Notes under the pieces: model-generated | Told to the model about the DNA's origin: nothing | What the model saw: only the letters and a program-made list of their open reading frames with translations | Databases searched by the model: none | Position numbers and translations under genes: made by a program | Source: Galeopsis tetrahit | Lineage: Eukaryota; Streptophyta; Magnoliopsida; Lamiales; Lamiaceae | Assembly (NCBI GenBank): GCA_963675135.1 | Contig: OY776124.1 | Location: forward strand, 3,827,001 to 3,891,000 | Direction of reading: 5' to 3' | DNA length: 64,000 nt | Shown: one piece after another, positions 45,116 to 56,465 of the stretch | Layout of the letters: each line of letters starts with the position of its first letter | Numbering within the stretch: position 1 is the stretch's first letter

Positions 45116-45705
45116 TAGATTAACTACCAGAATGATCCAAAGGTATGCCAAATCTTTCTTCTTTTTTAAAAGAAAGCAAAATAAATGAGATTTTTTTAAA
45201 AAAAATTTTGTAATGAAACTATTCTGACCATGAATAAAGTATGCCAATTGCTTTTAAGGAGAAGGTTATTCAATAATTTATGGATGTGGGATTGGGATTT
45301 ATTGTCCTGATCTGGAATCACTATGCAGGACCAGGCTTTGACTAATAAAAGTCAGTTTCAGACAACCTAATATTCTCAATTTAGGTCATATGAGCTTCAT
45401 TTTCATGTTTCTGGTTTTTATAGGCAGAAAAGGCTATGGGCTAGGCTTTGACCCATCATATTATGCATTGCACTGAAGATGCACTCAAGGACTAAAAAAT
45501 TGTCATTTCAAGTGAGAGGTAACTCTATTTAAAAAAATCTTCCATTCAACATTCTACTGAGCATTCAGAATGAGAACAAGATTTTGAAGAAATCACTTAA
45601 ATTAAGTTGCCCATTAATTTCGTTTGGTTGATTCTATCCATATGTTATTCTCATAAAGTAGCATAGAGGAGTGACTACTCAATATGAATTTGAGAAGAAG
45701 TTCCA
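45116..45705 (+). other. AT-rich, intron-like DNA before the AAA ATPase piece
   Basis: No convincing coding sequence; a few short frames and poly-T/poly-A runs. Probably intron sequence of the AAA ATPase gene. Confidence 0.45.
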
Positions 45706-46379
45706 TGCTTCTGGTACTGGTACAAACTTTATCAATATATCTATATCCAGCATTACATCTTTATCAGTATAATTTCTTTTATACATGTTATTATTTTCCT
45801 ATAGGCCCAACTAATCATGTAATTTTGAAATTTAGTGGTTGGTTGAAGGAGAGAAATATGTGAAAGCAGTCTTCTCTTTGGCCAGAAAAATAACCCCTAG
45901 CATTTTTTTCGTTGACGAGGTTTGCATAGTCTTCTGCTATAATTTTTCATGTTTCTTACCATTCTGTGGTCCTCACTTATTCTTATATCTTTGTGGATTT
46001 GGGTTGACAGTATGTTAGGGAGACAGGAAAAACCTGAAGCAATGTGCGAAATGAAAAATGAATACATGGTGAATTGGGATGGTTTACGTACAAAGGATAA
46101 AGAACGAGTATTGGTACTTGCAGCCACCAATAGACCTTTTGATCTTGACGAGGCTGTAATCAGGAGGCTTCCTCAAATGTTTTCCTATTAACCACCTTAA
46201 TACTTGTTCAAACTAAAATGGAGAAAGTGTTTGATTATATTCGTAAAATGGTGCAGGTTGATGCTCAGAATAGGGAGAGAATTTTGAGGGTGATATTAGC
46301 CAAGAAAGAAATGACTCCAAATGTTGATCTTGAAGGTTGCTAGCATGACTGAGAAGGGTACTCGGGAAGTGATTTAAAG
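45706..46379 (+). pseudogene. AAA-type ATPase fragment (spastin/DAA1-like)
   Basis: Pieces: TNFINISISSITS (45715-45756), EGEKYVKAVFSLARKITPSI with FFVDE (45840-45918, Walker B), SMLGRQEKPEAM and WDGLRTKDKERVLVLAATNR then PFDLDEAVIRRLP (46009-46180, sensor and arginine region), and RERILRVILAKKEMTPNVDL with EGYSGSDLK (46258-46379) interrupted by two stops. These match the plant meiotic-clade AAA ATPases. Walker A and the N terminus are missing. The following bases hold EILEKEKK near 46480. Present only in copy 1 of the duplication. Confidence 0.88.
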
Positions 46380-47156
46380 GTTTGTTCACTACATTTTCTG
46401 CCCTGCTTCTTATTCGTACTATTTTCTTCTTTTTTTGGTTTTCCTACTGAATCTGCATGTGAGACTGCTGCCCCTTGCACTATAAAAGAAATTTTGGAGA
46501 AGGAGAAGAAGGTACTTTATCCGTCATCTAATCTTTCAATTGTTTCTTGCTGATTTTGAATTATTTATTAGTTGTTTCTGTCAGAACACTTAGGCGGTAT
46601 TTTGAACAGCTTCAGCTTTGTAAACATTCATACCTAAATTTCATTAAATTTCGAGGTATTGCTAATTTATCTTCTAATTTGAAAATTTCAGGTTTTGATT
46701 CACATAGAAAAAAACTGTTTTGGTTACAGTAAATGCTTGAAGCAAGAGAGTGCATAAAGCATCACATGGATTGTGCAGCCTGAAAAGCATCATCATGTAG
46801 CATGTGGATGGATAGACCAGGTGTGTCCATTGTTCAGCCTAGTCACTGATATTGACACAATAAACGGCGATGACCTTGATTTTGCCGAAAGGGTATTTGC
46901 ATAAGAATATCAGGGAGTTCTCATTATATCCTGCAAACAGGCAAGGAATATCTTAGAATTTATTTCAGATAATCTGTACTTGATAATTATTTCTCTAGGA
47001 TTAATCAACTAATGGGGAATCTTGTTATTAAATTAAAGCAAGTAAATTGTTCTTGATGTTGCTACATTGGAAAATCTTGAGATATTTGAAAATAGAAAAA
47101 ATGGAGAATCTTCTTATACTGTATTTGTTTAGAACTGTCTTGATGAACATTATAGT
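46380..47156 (+). other. Unassigned joint region
   Basis: Contains RECIKHHMDCAA near 46740-46775, then the repeated INGDDLDFAERVF / EYQGVL block (46860-46920). A segment with GGTTTTGATTCACATAG recurs at 47943. I cannot name the source gene. Confidence 0.4.
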
Positions 47157-47600
47157 ATTTAGTTTTGTCATTGTAGGACACGAGTTAGCTCAACTCAGTT
47201 GCATCCAATATGCTAATTTCACTGGGATGTTTTTCCTTCTTTTTTCTTGGAAATATTGGCATCATTACATTTCGGGACATCCAGGTTCAGTATTACCAAA
47301 GGCTGCAGCCATATCTGAGTTTGAAGCAAATTACAGCACTAAAAGTTGGGAAGACAAGGTCCTTGATAATCGAGAAAATGAAGTTGATCGTCGAGCCAAC
47401 GACGTTAAGAAAAAACGTTGATTGGGAGGCAACCCAATGTTTTTATGTTATTTTATTTCCCTTTTGTTCTTGTTTTTATTTTATTTTTCATTAATAAATG
47501 TTTCACTCTTTGTTGTCTCTCCAGGTTTTTTTTTTATGACAAGATGTGCTAATTTTCTGGGAAGGTTTATGGCCACCACATCACGAGGATTCTATGATTC
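47157..47600 (+). mobile_element. Athila-like LTR element fragment, copy 1
   Basis: GTCGAGCCAACGACGTTAAG near 47391, followed by TTGGGAGGCAACCCAATG near 47421, is a pattern found at the 3' end of pol in plant Athila/Tat gypsy elements. The short ORFs upstream (HPGSVLPKAAAISEFEANYS) are of unknown meaning. It continues as at 52742 but is cut at about 47600. 47601-47995 is unassigned. Confidence 0.6.
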
Positions 47601-48369
47601 ACATACGGCCACTAAACAACAGGGAGAAAAAAGTTGTTTTGGTTACAGTAGGTGCTTGAAGCAAGAGAATGCACAAAGCATCAAATGAATTGGGCAGCCT
47701 GAAAATCAATTTGTGTTCGATCCTTACACCCTCTTACTGAGATTCTATATATTATGTATGTACTGACAGAACATGTATTGCTTTTGTATTAGGCTACCCC
47801 TCCATTTTATCATTATGGATGGAATATAACATTCAAGTAAGACACTATTCGTATTTGATGAATATCCTGTTGATTTTTACCTATAAACATTCATACCTGA
47901 AATTTCATTAAATATCGAGGTATTGCTAATTTATTTTCCGGTTTTGATTCACATAGAGAAAAGCTGTTTTGGTTACAGGACATTAAGAGCAAGAGAGTAG
48001 CATGTGAATGGATAGACTAGGTGCGTCCATTGTTCAGCCTAGCCTCTGATATCGACACAATAAACGGCGATGACCTTGATTTTGCACAAGAATATCAGGG
48101 AGTTCTCATAATGTCCTGTAAACAGGCAAGGAATATTTCTCATTCTTGTGTGCTTGCTAAATATCTTAGAATTTCTTTCAGATAATCTGTACTTGATAAT
48201 TATTTCTCTAGGATTAATCAACTAATGGGGATTCTTGCTCTTAAATTAAAACAAGTAAATGTTTCTTGATGCTGCTACATTGGAAAAATAGAAAAAAATG
48301 GAGAATCTTCTTATATTTGTTTAGAACTGTCTTGATGAACATTATATTATCTTTTTTTTGTCATTGCAG

Positions 48370-49112
48370 GAGACATTATATGCTCAATTAAAGCATTGTG
48401 CTTCAGCCTTTGGTGAACGGTTGCTTAGAAACATGCGTTGCAAACTGGTAGTGATCTTGCTTTATTTATTCCTTCTGTTTGCCATCATTAATCAGTCTTT
48501 ACTAAATTATGTACCTCAGTGAGTTAATCATGGAAAGAGTTATCTAAGTTACCCGACCAACATGGAATGCTTGTTTGCACGAATCTTTGCTGGCAGGTGA
48601 AGTTCCAAAGATTTCTAGTTTCCAAATTATCCATCGAATTTACCTCTTACACTGTTTGCCTGATTCTCTTCATGCTTTTTAGTAAAACAGTGCAAATAAA
48701 GTAACACTCTATGAGGATGCATCAAAGAAGCGAGTTCATTTCAGCTTAATTTGCGTGGGTGTGATCGAAATGATGACCAATGCATGCTCTTCACTTGGTG
48801 CTGTTTAGAGACTGCGAACTTCGACTGTTACATCATCTATTAAATCCTGTATAAGTTGAAAATAATTTTTGGTATTATTATCCCCGGTTGTCTGTATCTT
48901 ATGTTGCATTTAACCAGGTGCAGGGATTTCTGATGGTATTATTATCCCCGGTTGTCTGTATCTTATGTTGCATTTATCCAGGTGCAGGGATTTCTGATGT
49001 AAAATATTTTTGAAGCATTTCAATGATGCCTGCCTTTGATTGGGAGGGCGGAAGCGAATCATTCATACCTCGGGAAGGGGCTTATGTCCAGTATGATGCT
49101 GCATGTCATGCC
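48370..49112 (+). pseudogene. MSH6-like fragment, copy 2a
   Basis: Duplicate of 40748-41490, with FGERLL in place of FGKRLL and few other changes, including the same 73-base internal duplication. Confidence 0.88.
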
Positions 49113-51006
49113 ATGTTTCTTCTCAGGTTATCAGAGAGAGGAGGATAACAGGTGCACCAAAATGATGTTAGAGAAGACAAATTCAAAGAGTGGAGTCCCT
49201 TCTTGGTTGAATTGGAGTGTATTTTTATGTTTTTCATGCCAAGGCTTTTGGGTCTATGTGTTAACTATGATGACTAGGCTATGGTTGGGGCTTTTCAATT
49301 TATTGGTGTGTGCTGTTGACCCCATGTTTACTGACCCGTTGTTTCGCTAATGGCTTTTGCAGAACATAATGAAGTTCACATTTCTTTATTGGCGGAGTTG
49401 ATAAGGCATTTCATGCAGCTAGCCACTGAGAAAGTTGAGAATGCACGTAATCAAGCTAAGACCTCGAAATTGGCTCTGGGTATAAACGACTCAGAAGCAG
49501 ATAAAAAAAGCCTGAAGATCTGATAAAAAAAGCCTGAAGATCTGATGTTAGTAGGGAAAAAGAAAAGACCGATCGGATCGCGAGCTCGTAACTTAGAAGC
49601 AGATAAATGGCCCGAGGATCTGATGTTGATAAAATGCTTGAAATTTTAAGGAACAACTTAAGGTTGGAAATCCTTATGTGCGGCAAGTTCTATTATCTAT
49701 CTGTAGTCAGTTTGCTTCATGATTATGGATTTTTATATGTGATTGCATGATAGAAGCAAAGAAACTTCAAAGACACTGAAGCAGCTCAGTTATGTCTTTC
49801 CAAACAAAGTAACCATACAGAGTCCCAGGCAATACAAATTCTGGTTTGTAAACGGTCCTTTTTTATTAAATTTAGAAGTGAAGTTTTGAATCTTCTTTAA
49901 ACATGACAGGAGGAGATGGTCCTAGTTGACTGGAAACAATGAAGTCACAGTCAAATATTGGTGGCATTCGCACGGTCTGTAATTTATTTCCTACATTCTT
50001 GTTATGTAATTACTATGCTTAATTTTGTTTTTCATTTTTGCTAATAGAGGCTAATTCTGGCTTGTTCTTGTTTGTTGTTATAGCATCATTCTAGTGTATC
50101 AGGAAAAAAATGTTTCTATGGTTGCATAATGGTGCTTCATCTGTGTCTGATACTTCATAATTATCTGCTTCCTGATTTGTTTTCTAATCAATAGAATAAA
50201 TATGGGCTAAATACATACTTTGCGTTCTTTTGATTTGCTTAGCTTACACTAACGCCGTTTTACGTATATCCATGGAGCATTGAGAATGAGAACAAGAGTT
50301 TGAGTGGTATGTTCGCTGTTTTAGCAGATAAATTTAGAAAGCACGTATTGTAAAAAAAAAAAAAAGTGACATGTCTAGAAGGATGCATTTAAATATATTG
50401 AATGTTTTTTGTTGTGTTTTCAGAGAATCTGAGGTCCCAATTATTTTAGGAAAATCATCCAAACATTCCCAAAAGATTTGTTTAATTACTCGATTGGCTG
50501 GAGTTTGGTAGCTTTTGGTATAAAACTGGTATTTTTCCTTGTGGATCTGATTCTATGCCTTTTGGTTATGTTCAGGAGATGGTTATAATAATTTATTGGT
50601 ATTTAGAGACAGTTGCGGAATAACTAGATTGGTTCATTAAAATAATTAATACCAAACAGCCTAGCCACTTTATATCGACATAATAAACGGCGATGACCTT
50701 GATTTTGCCGAAGGGGTATTTGCACAAGAAGATCAGGGAGTTCTCATAATGTCTTGTAAACAGGCAACAAATATTTCTCATTCTTGTTTGCTTGCTAAAT
50801 ATCTTATAATTTCTTTCAAATAATCTGTATTTGATTATTATTTCTCTAGGATTAATCAACTAATGGGGAATCTTGCTCTTAAATTAAAGCAAGTAAATGT
50901 TTCTTGATGCTGCTACATTGGAAAAATAGAAAAAATGGAGAATCTTGTTATATTTTTTTAGAACTGTCTTGATGAACATTATATTATTATTTTTTTGTCA
51001 TTGCAG
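49113..51006 (+). other. Unassigned exon-like DNA, copy 2
   Basis: Duplicate of 41491-43384, with the same LLAELIRHFMQLATEKVENA frame near 49360-49420. Confidence 0.5.
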
Positions 51007-51849
51007 GAGACACTATATTCTCAATTAAAGCATTGTGCTTCTGCCTTTGGTAAACGGTTGCTTAGAAACATGCCTTGCAAAATGGTAGTGATCTTGCTTT
51101 ATTTATTCCTTCTGTTTGCCATCATTAATCAATCAGTCTTTACTAAATTATGTACCTCAGTGAGTTAATCATGGAAAGAGTTATCTAAGTTACCCCGACC
51201 AACATGGAACGCTTGTTTGCACGAATCTTTGCTGGCAGGTGAAGTTCCAAATATTTCCAGTTTCCAAATTATCCATCGAATGTACCTCTTACACTTTTTG
51301 CTTGATTATCTTCATGCTTTTTAGTAAAACAGTGCAAATAAAGTAACACTTTATGAGGATGCATCAAATAAGCGAATTCATTTCATTTTAATTTGCGTGG
51401 GGTGTGATCGAAATGATGACCAATGCATGCTCTTCACTTGGTGCTGTTTAGAGACTGCGGAGTCTCGACTGTTACATCATCTTTTAAATCCTGTATAAGT
51501 TGAAAATAATTTTTGGTATTATTATCCCCGGTTGTCTGTATCTTACGTTGCATTTATCCAGGTGCAGGGATTTCTGGTGTAAAATATTTTTGAAGCATTT
51601 CAATGATGCCTGCCTTTTTTATTGGGAGGGCGGAAGCGAATCAGTCATACCTCGGGAAGGGGCTGATGTCCAGTATGATGCTGCATGCCATGTTAAAGAT
51701 TTTTAAAGGAGCAGAAGAAACTACTTGTTGATGCGTCTGTAAGAATTACTAAAATAGCCTGTTTTATGACGATTGAGTGCCTCGGTCTCCATAATTTATT
51801 TATTTTGGAATGTTGTAGATTTCTTATGTGACAATTGGAAAAGATTTAA
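51007..51849 (+). pseudogene. MSH6-like fragment, copy 2b
   Basis: Duplicate of 43385-44228 with isolated substitutions (for example F instead of D before the FDWEGG-like stretch is TTTTTTATTG here). Confidence 0.87.
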
Positions 51850-51856
51850 ACAGGTA

Positions 51857-52133
51857 GATTGCAAGAAGTAGACCTTATTGAATGTGAATCCTTAACGAAT
51901 CCAATCACATCTCATATTATTACATTTATCCTATTTACAAGTTTTAAATATATCAGATTGTATCTTTACACTTTCTCAGAGTTTGACAATTGTGAGTTTC
52001 CAAAGTACGCCATTAGTTAGTCTTTCACTTGGTGGCTTCCGTGTTATAACTTCTGTCGAGCTCAAATGCCCTTACCTTGAGAAAGCATCATTGGATGGTT
52101 GTGATCATCTTTAGAAAGCATCATTTTCACCTG
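51857..52133 (+). pseudogene. FBL15-like mid-protein fragment, copy 2
   Basis: Duplicate of 44235-44535, but roughly 25 bases encoding SICEV are missing after SLTN. It keeps the same internal TAG. Confidence 0.84.
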
Positions 52134-52276
52134 TAAGTCATTGTCTTATTTCTTCTATTTATTCTTGATTTTCCTTGAAACAAACTTATGAGTAAATTAT
52201 TATCGTTAGTTACACATTTATTTCACTCTTTTTATTTGTATTTATTTTATTACAACATCACTTTTTGTCACTGTAG

Positions 52277-52715
52277 GACTATGCTCTATTAAACCATTAT
52301 GCTTCTTCAGCCTTTGGCAACAGTACGTTGCTTAGAACATGGCTTGCAAGACCTTTGTATCACGTTGAATCAATTAAGGGACGCTGGGATGCTATTGCAG
52401 AATGGAGGGTATATTTGACTCTAAAAATCTCTTCCCTTCGGCAGTAACCTTTTACTTTGCCATGTTCTACTACCTAAATTAATATGCAGATCTTGAATGA
52501 AAAGAAGTTAAATTTCTTAGTGGTGGCTGATTCTAATAATCTGCAGTGGCAGAAATGAAAATAAAGTAACACTCTATGAGATGCATCAAATCATAGAAGC
52601 GGCTCCAAGAGTTCATTTCTGCTTTGCGTGGGTGTGAAATAATGATGATCAATAAATGCTCTTCAATTGGTGCTGTTTTAGAGAATGCGGAGTCTCGACT
52701 GTTACATCATCTTAC
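52277..52715 (+). pseudogene. MSH6-like fragment, copy 2c
   Basis: Duplicate of 44679-45115. Here the end is better kept: SSIGAVLENAESRLLHHL is readable as one frame, matching MSH6, before the jump to the Athila-like DNA. One substitution gives DAIAEWR. Confidence 0.86.
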
Positions 52716-52741
52716 ACTATTTCAAGTATTTAGTTTTGTCA

Positions 52742-54299
52742 TTGTAGGACACGAGTTAGCTCAACTCAGTTGCATCCAATATGCTAATTTCACTGGGATG
52801 TTTTTCCTTTTTTTTTTGGAAATATTGGCATCATTACATTTCAGGACATCCAGGTTCAGTATTACCAAAGGCTGCAGCCATATCTGAGTTTGAAGCAAAT
52901 TACAGCACTAAAAGTTGGGAAGACAAGGTCCTTGATAATCGAGAAAATGAAGTTGATCGTCGAGCCAACGACGTTAAGAAAAAGCGTTGATTGGGAGGCA
53001 ACCCAATGTTTTTATGTTATTTTATTTCCCTTTTGTTCTTGTTTTTATTTTATTTTTCATTAATAAATGTTTCACTCTTTGTTGTCTCTCCAGGTTTTTT
53101 TTTTATGACAAGATGTGCTAATTTTCTGGGAAGGTTTATGGCCACCACATCACGAGGAGTCTATGATTTTTGAGGGCTCAACATCCACCAATTACTTAGA
53201 CTTTGGTAACCCCGTTCCACTCTATTGTTCTTTGTCTAGGGTGTTATACTTTGTTCTTTGATTTATATCATGTTGTGGTGTCTCTTGTTCTTCATGTATG
53301 TTGATGTTGTGCATGCTTTAATGCTTGAAACTTGACGACTTTAGTATTTGCATATGAGTTTAGTGGCTATATTTTTCTTTTTGTTAAATATGCTGTGGTC
53401 TTGGGTAGTTTGTTCTAATTGGCAATTGGATTGATATTCATGCTTGAGTGGTGGAGTCGAGTTAATTAATGGTTATTTTGGTTTTGAAAGTAGTCCTAGA
53501 TTCCTTGTGTTTTGGTATATTTGTTTTGATTCTCTTGAGAAGGAAAATCTGAGTTGGTGGACGAAGTCGAAAAAAATTTGAAATAATTGTGGTTGGTGGA
53601 AAAAAAAAAAGGAGTGCAGTCGAAAAACAATTGAAATGAAAAAAATAACGAGGGGCTGAAACAGCTACCTACTTGAGGGGGCTCATGTGTTCAAATGAAA
53701 AATAAAAAACACGAGAAGAGCTAAAACCCGAAAAGTAGAGAGGAGCTGCAGACCTCGTTTGAAAGTTGAGGATGAAGGTGGAAATCAAAAAGGAGTTGAG
53801 TCGAAAAAAAATGAAATGAAAAAAATAACGAGGGGCTGAAACAGCTACCTACTTGAGGGGGCTCATGTGTTCAAATGAAAAATCAATAACACAAAAAGAG
53901 CTAAAACCTGAAAAGTAGAGAGGAGCTGCAGACCTCGTTTGAAAGTTGAAGGAGACGGACACCACTCAGATTTGTACTTTGATAGAGAATTGAATCGAAT
54001 AAACCAACATCGGGTTTTTAGAGAGCTATTGATTTACTTGGAATAACAGTTAATTGATAAAGTTCCATGCTTAGTCGTGAATTGAAGATCTTAGTTGTAC
54101 AAGAGGGACAAGTCACTTTTGATTATGGCTCAAAAAGGAAATTCAAGTGCTAGAGTCATATGAAAGTATTCTTGTTAGTCTTGTTTTAAACATTCGAGTA
54201 GCTGGTGTTAGTTGTGTTGTTGATGTGATTCTATTCTCTCTTTTATTGTAATTGTTGCTTGAGGAAAAACAATAGTTCAAGTGTGGTGGTGGGGGGATT
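52742..54299 (+). mobile_element. Athila-like element 3' region with polypurine tract
   Basis: Begins as at 47157 and continues past the GTCGAGCCAACGACGTT and GGGAGGCAACCC marks through a long non-coding stretch. It contains a 180-base tandem duplication (53608-53955). It ends with TGCTTGAGGAAAAACAATAG, TTCAAGTGTGG and a purine tract GGTGGTGGGGGGATT before TGATGAG, the usual polypurine-LTR joint of these elements. Only about 60 bases of LTR follow before a mitochondrial carrier exon starts. Confidence 0.7.
53608..53955 (+). repeat. 180-bp direct duplication in the Athila-like 3' region
   Basis: AACGAGGGGCTGAAACAGCT occurs at 53647 and 53827, and the match extends on both sides (CTACCTACTTGAGGGGGCTC, GAGGAGCTGCAGACCTCG). 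Differences are few. Confidence 0.93.
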
Positions 54300-54361
54300 T
54301 GATGAGTTGGGATTTCACAAGATTTTTGTACTTTAAATTGTCATTTTTGTGCATTTTATAG

Positions 54362-54819
54362 GTGGTGGCCTTGTCGGCCGGCATTACTTCTGTTACTGCG
54401 TTAGATCTTGTCAGGACAGGGCTTGCAACACAGGTGATACAATATTGCATACTAATGTGAAGGATTTTGCTCGTTAATTTTACTGATCGCCATCTTAGTA
54501 TAGAAATTAAAATAGGTAAAATTAAATAAGAACAATTAAGTATCATTCATTTTTGTCTAGAAACTTGGTTTGGTGACATTTTATTCCCTAGGTTGGCATG
54601 GGCATTTGTCCTCTCCTTTGGAAAATTATCTATGTTATGTGCATCTGTTTGAATATTAAATAATTTTATTCTTGAAAATTGTAGATGAATGCAGTGTACT
54701 ATTAAGGCATAAGGCATGCATTTCGCACCATCTGCAGAGATGAAGGTTGTCTTGGTCTGTACAAAATTATTCGGAGCATTTTGAGAGTGCATGAGACAAG
54801 TCGTGTACATTAGAAGGTT
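54362..54819 (+). pseudogene. Mitochondrial carrier family fragment
   Basis: 54362-54433 reads AGITSVTALDLVRTGLATQ with a GT donor; 54685-54819 reads NAVYY, a stop, then GIRHAFRTICRDEGCLGLYK. This matches the carrier signature (PxDxVRTRL) and the matrix helix plus (D/E)GxxxLYKG motif of plant mitochondrial solute carriers. The Pro of the signature is lost. One of three repeats is visible. The AG acceptor at 54360-54361 follows directly on LTR-like DNA. Confidence 0.82.
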
Positions 54820-55396
54820 CAATATTAAGCACATATCATAATTCCATGGAGAATTAATTATGGGATAAAGCAGCAGCCCTGGGAAGATTGAAAGCAGTCT
54901 GCTTGAGCTTTCTTGGGAGCATGAGAAAATAATTGTTTTGTTTGTTTGATCCTATCAAACTATGAATTCTTTGTTTATTTTCGTTGATCTATTACTTCTA
55001 ATCAGTAGCTAATTTTTATATTTTAATCAGAGGACGTGAAACTTTAATTTAGTTATATTGTTTTAATTACGTAATTTATGGTTTATTTCGATTCATGTCT
55101 CGATTTTGTTATTATTTTGGTTCATGTTAAGCATGTTTTGATTAATAGATTTATTAGGACTTGTCATTTGTCCGTCTCATTGCATTTACATGATTTTAAG
55201 AATACTTCTAGTGAAGTGGAGCATGGTATGTCTAAACTTGAGAATGAAATGCTGAAAATGAGGTTAATGATCTGTCTGATAATCTTGAGAATGTGAATGA
55301 TGATAATTTGAGTTAATGATTGGCCTAGAAGGATTGTTAGGAGGACTTTTAAATTTGATGATTAATTGTTATTTGGATATTCATGCATTTCATGTT
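54820..55396. other. AT-rich DNA, no clear gene
   Basis: A 72-codon ORF at 55078-55296 includes SEVEHGMSKLENEMLKMR, possibly coiled-coil. It may belong to the copia remnant that follows (linker of a polyprotein), but I cannot support it further. Confidence 0.4.
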
Positions 55397-55665
55397 TTTG
55401 AGTTACCTAAAACCTACAAGGAAGCTTTAAAATCATTATAATGAGTGGGTTAATGAAGTCTCTTACCCGCACTTGGATTCTTGTGCTTAAACTTGTGAAT
55501 TGCTTAGTTGTTGATTGCAAGTGGTTGTTTAAGGTTAATAATGAACTTCATAATGTCATATACAAAGTTAGGCTTGTGATTAAAGGATTTGCTCAAAAAC
55601 GATGAGTAGATTATACTTAAATATTTTCTCTTGTAGTGAAATTTACAACTGTGCGAATTAGTCCA
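55397..55665 (+). pseudogene. Decayed Ty1/copia reverse transcriptase fragment
   Basis: With stops and shifts: LPKTYKEALKS, MKSLTRTW, DCKWLFKVN, YKVRLVIKGFAQK and VDYT.IFSLVVKF. These follow the start of the copia RT domain (EALxxxxW, CKWVFKVK, YKARLVAKGFxQxxGxDYxExFSPV). No LTRs are recognisable around it. 55666-55889 is unassigned. Confidence 0.85.
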
Positions 55666-55889
55666 ATTCAATTGGAAATTACAACAAGAAATTCTCGATT
55701 ATTAAAGAGAAAATATGATTGCATGACCTGGATATTAAGTTCTATTATAAACTTGTAATATGATGATCTAATACTTTTTTTTAATTTCACTTATTCATAG
55801 TTGGACTGTTAAAGGAAAGAAAAAAAAGATATATCCATATATATTCATGGAACGGTAAAGTGTTGTGTTTCTTGGAATGAAATAAAAAT

Positions 55890-56050
55890 ATACTCCCTCT
55901 GTCCTGAAACTGTTTGCATCACTTTATGGATGTGTAATGAGTGGAGTGTTAAAAGTAATTTTGTAAACTTTTATGAATAAAGTAAACTAAATGATTGTAT
56001 CACTTTATGGTATATGAAAAAGTTTTCTTTTTTGAGATGTCCAAACAATT
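55890..56050. mobile_element. Stowaway MITE, cut on the right
   Basis: TACTCCCTCTGTCCTGAAAC opens a Stowaway end at about 55891. The matching right end is not found; the sequence meets the truncated LTR-element unit near 56050, with ATGTCCAAACAATT perhaps the last part of the right arm. Confidence 0.65.
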
Positions 56051-56102
56051 TGATGAGAATGAGGATCGTGGGTTCGAAATTACGTACAGTCGAGAGCCGG
56101 GT

Positions 56103-56423
56103 TGAAGGGCGGCCCAATAAATTTAACAGGCCAAGGTGAAGTCGAGGCCCAAAATAAATTATGCATTATTTAGAATATATTTTGATTAATTAGGATATTA
56201 GAAGATATTATTGAATATTAATTAAAAGATATTATTGAGTAGTTACTTTGTTAGGATATTTCCATATTTTGTGGAGAATTAAATCTCTATATATTTGTGG
56301 GAAAACTATCGTGTAAAGAAAGAAGAGAAGAAAATAATAGAATTATTTTGCAAAATAGTTTGCAGCCCCGTTTCTTGCTAGCCTGAGCTAGGGATTACGG
56401 ATTTCGTATCGTGGTTCTCATCA
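56103..56423 (+). repeat. LTR 1 of the miniature element
   Basis: Starts TGAAGGGCGG, has a TATA box TATATATT at 56288-56295, the short hairpin GCTAGCCTGAGCTAGG near 56380, and ends about TTCTCATCA. It is followed by TTGGTGCTTGCATTGAGAG, a start-of-internal-region sequence common in plant gypsy elements and a possible primer binding site. Confidence 0.75.
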
Positions 56424-56465
56424 AATTGGTGCTTGCATTGAGAGTATTCGAGAATCACGATCGTC

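Larger units (their letters stand above)
40374..47600 (+). repeat. Segmental duplication, copy 1
   Basis: The block starting AGTAGCATGTGAATGGATAG recurs at 47996, an offset of 7621-7622 bases that holds to about 44230. It contains two internal MSH6 repeats, FBL15, a further MSH6 piece, an AAA ATPase and an Athila-like tail. Copy 2 lacks the part from about 45110 to 47155. Confidence 0.95.
47996..53170 (+). repeat. Segmental duplication, copy 2
   Basis: Near-identical to copy 1 over 40374-45110, then jumps near 52720 to the Athila-like part matching 47155-47600, so about 2 kb with the AAA ATPase is missing. Differences I can see are a handful of substitutions and a loss of roughly 25 bases near 51900. 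The similarity points to a recent event. Confidence 0.94.

Noticed and set aside
17821..54819. A complete Helitron
   Set aside because: No convincing TC start, hairpin plus CTRR end, or Rep/helicase coding was found, so only capture-like features are reported.
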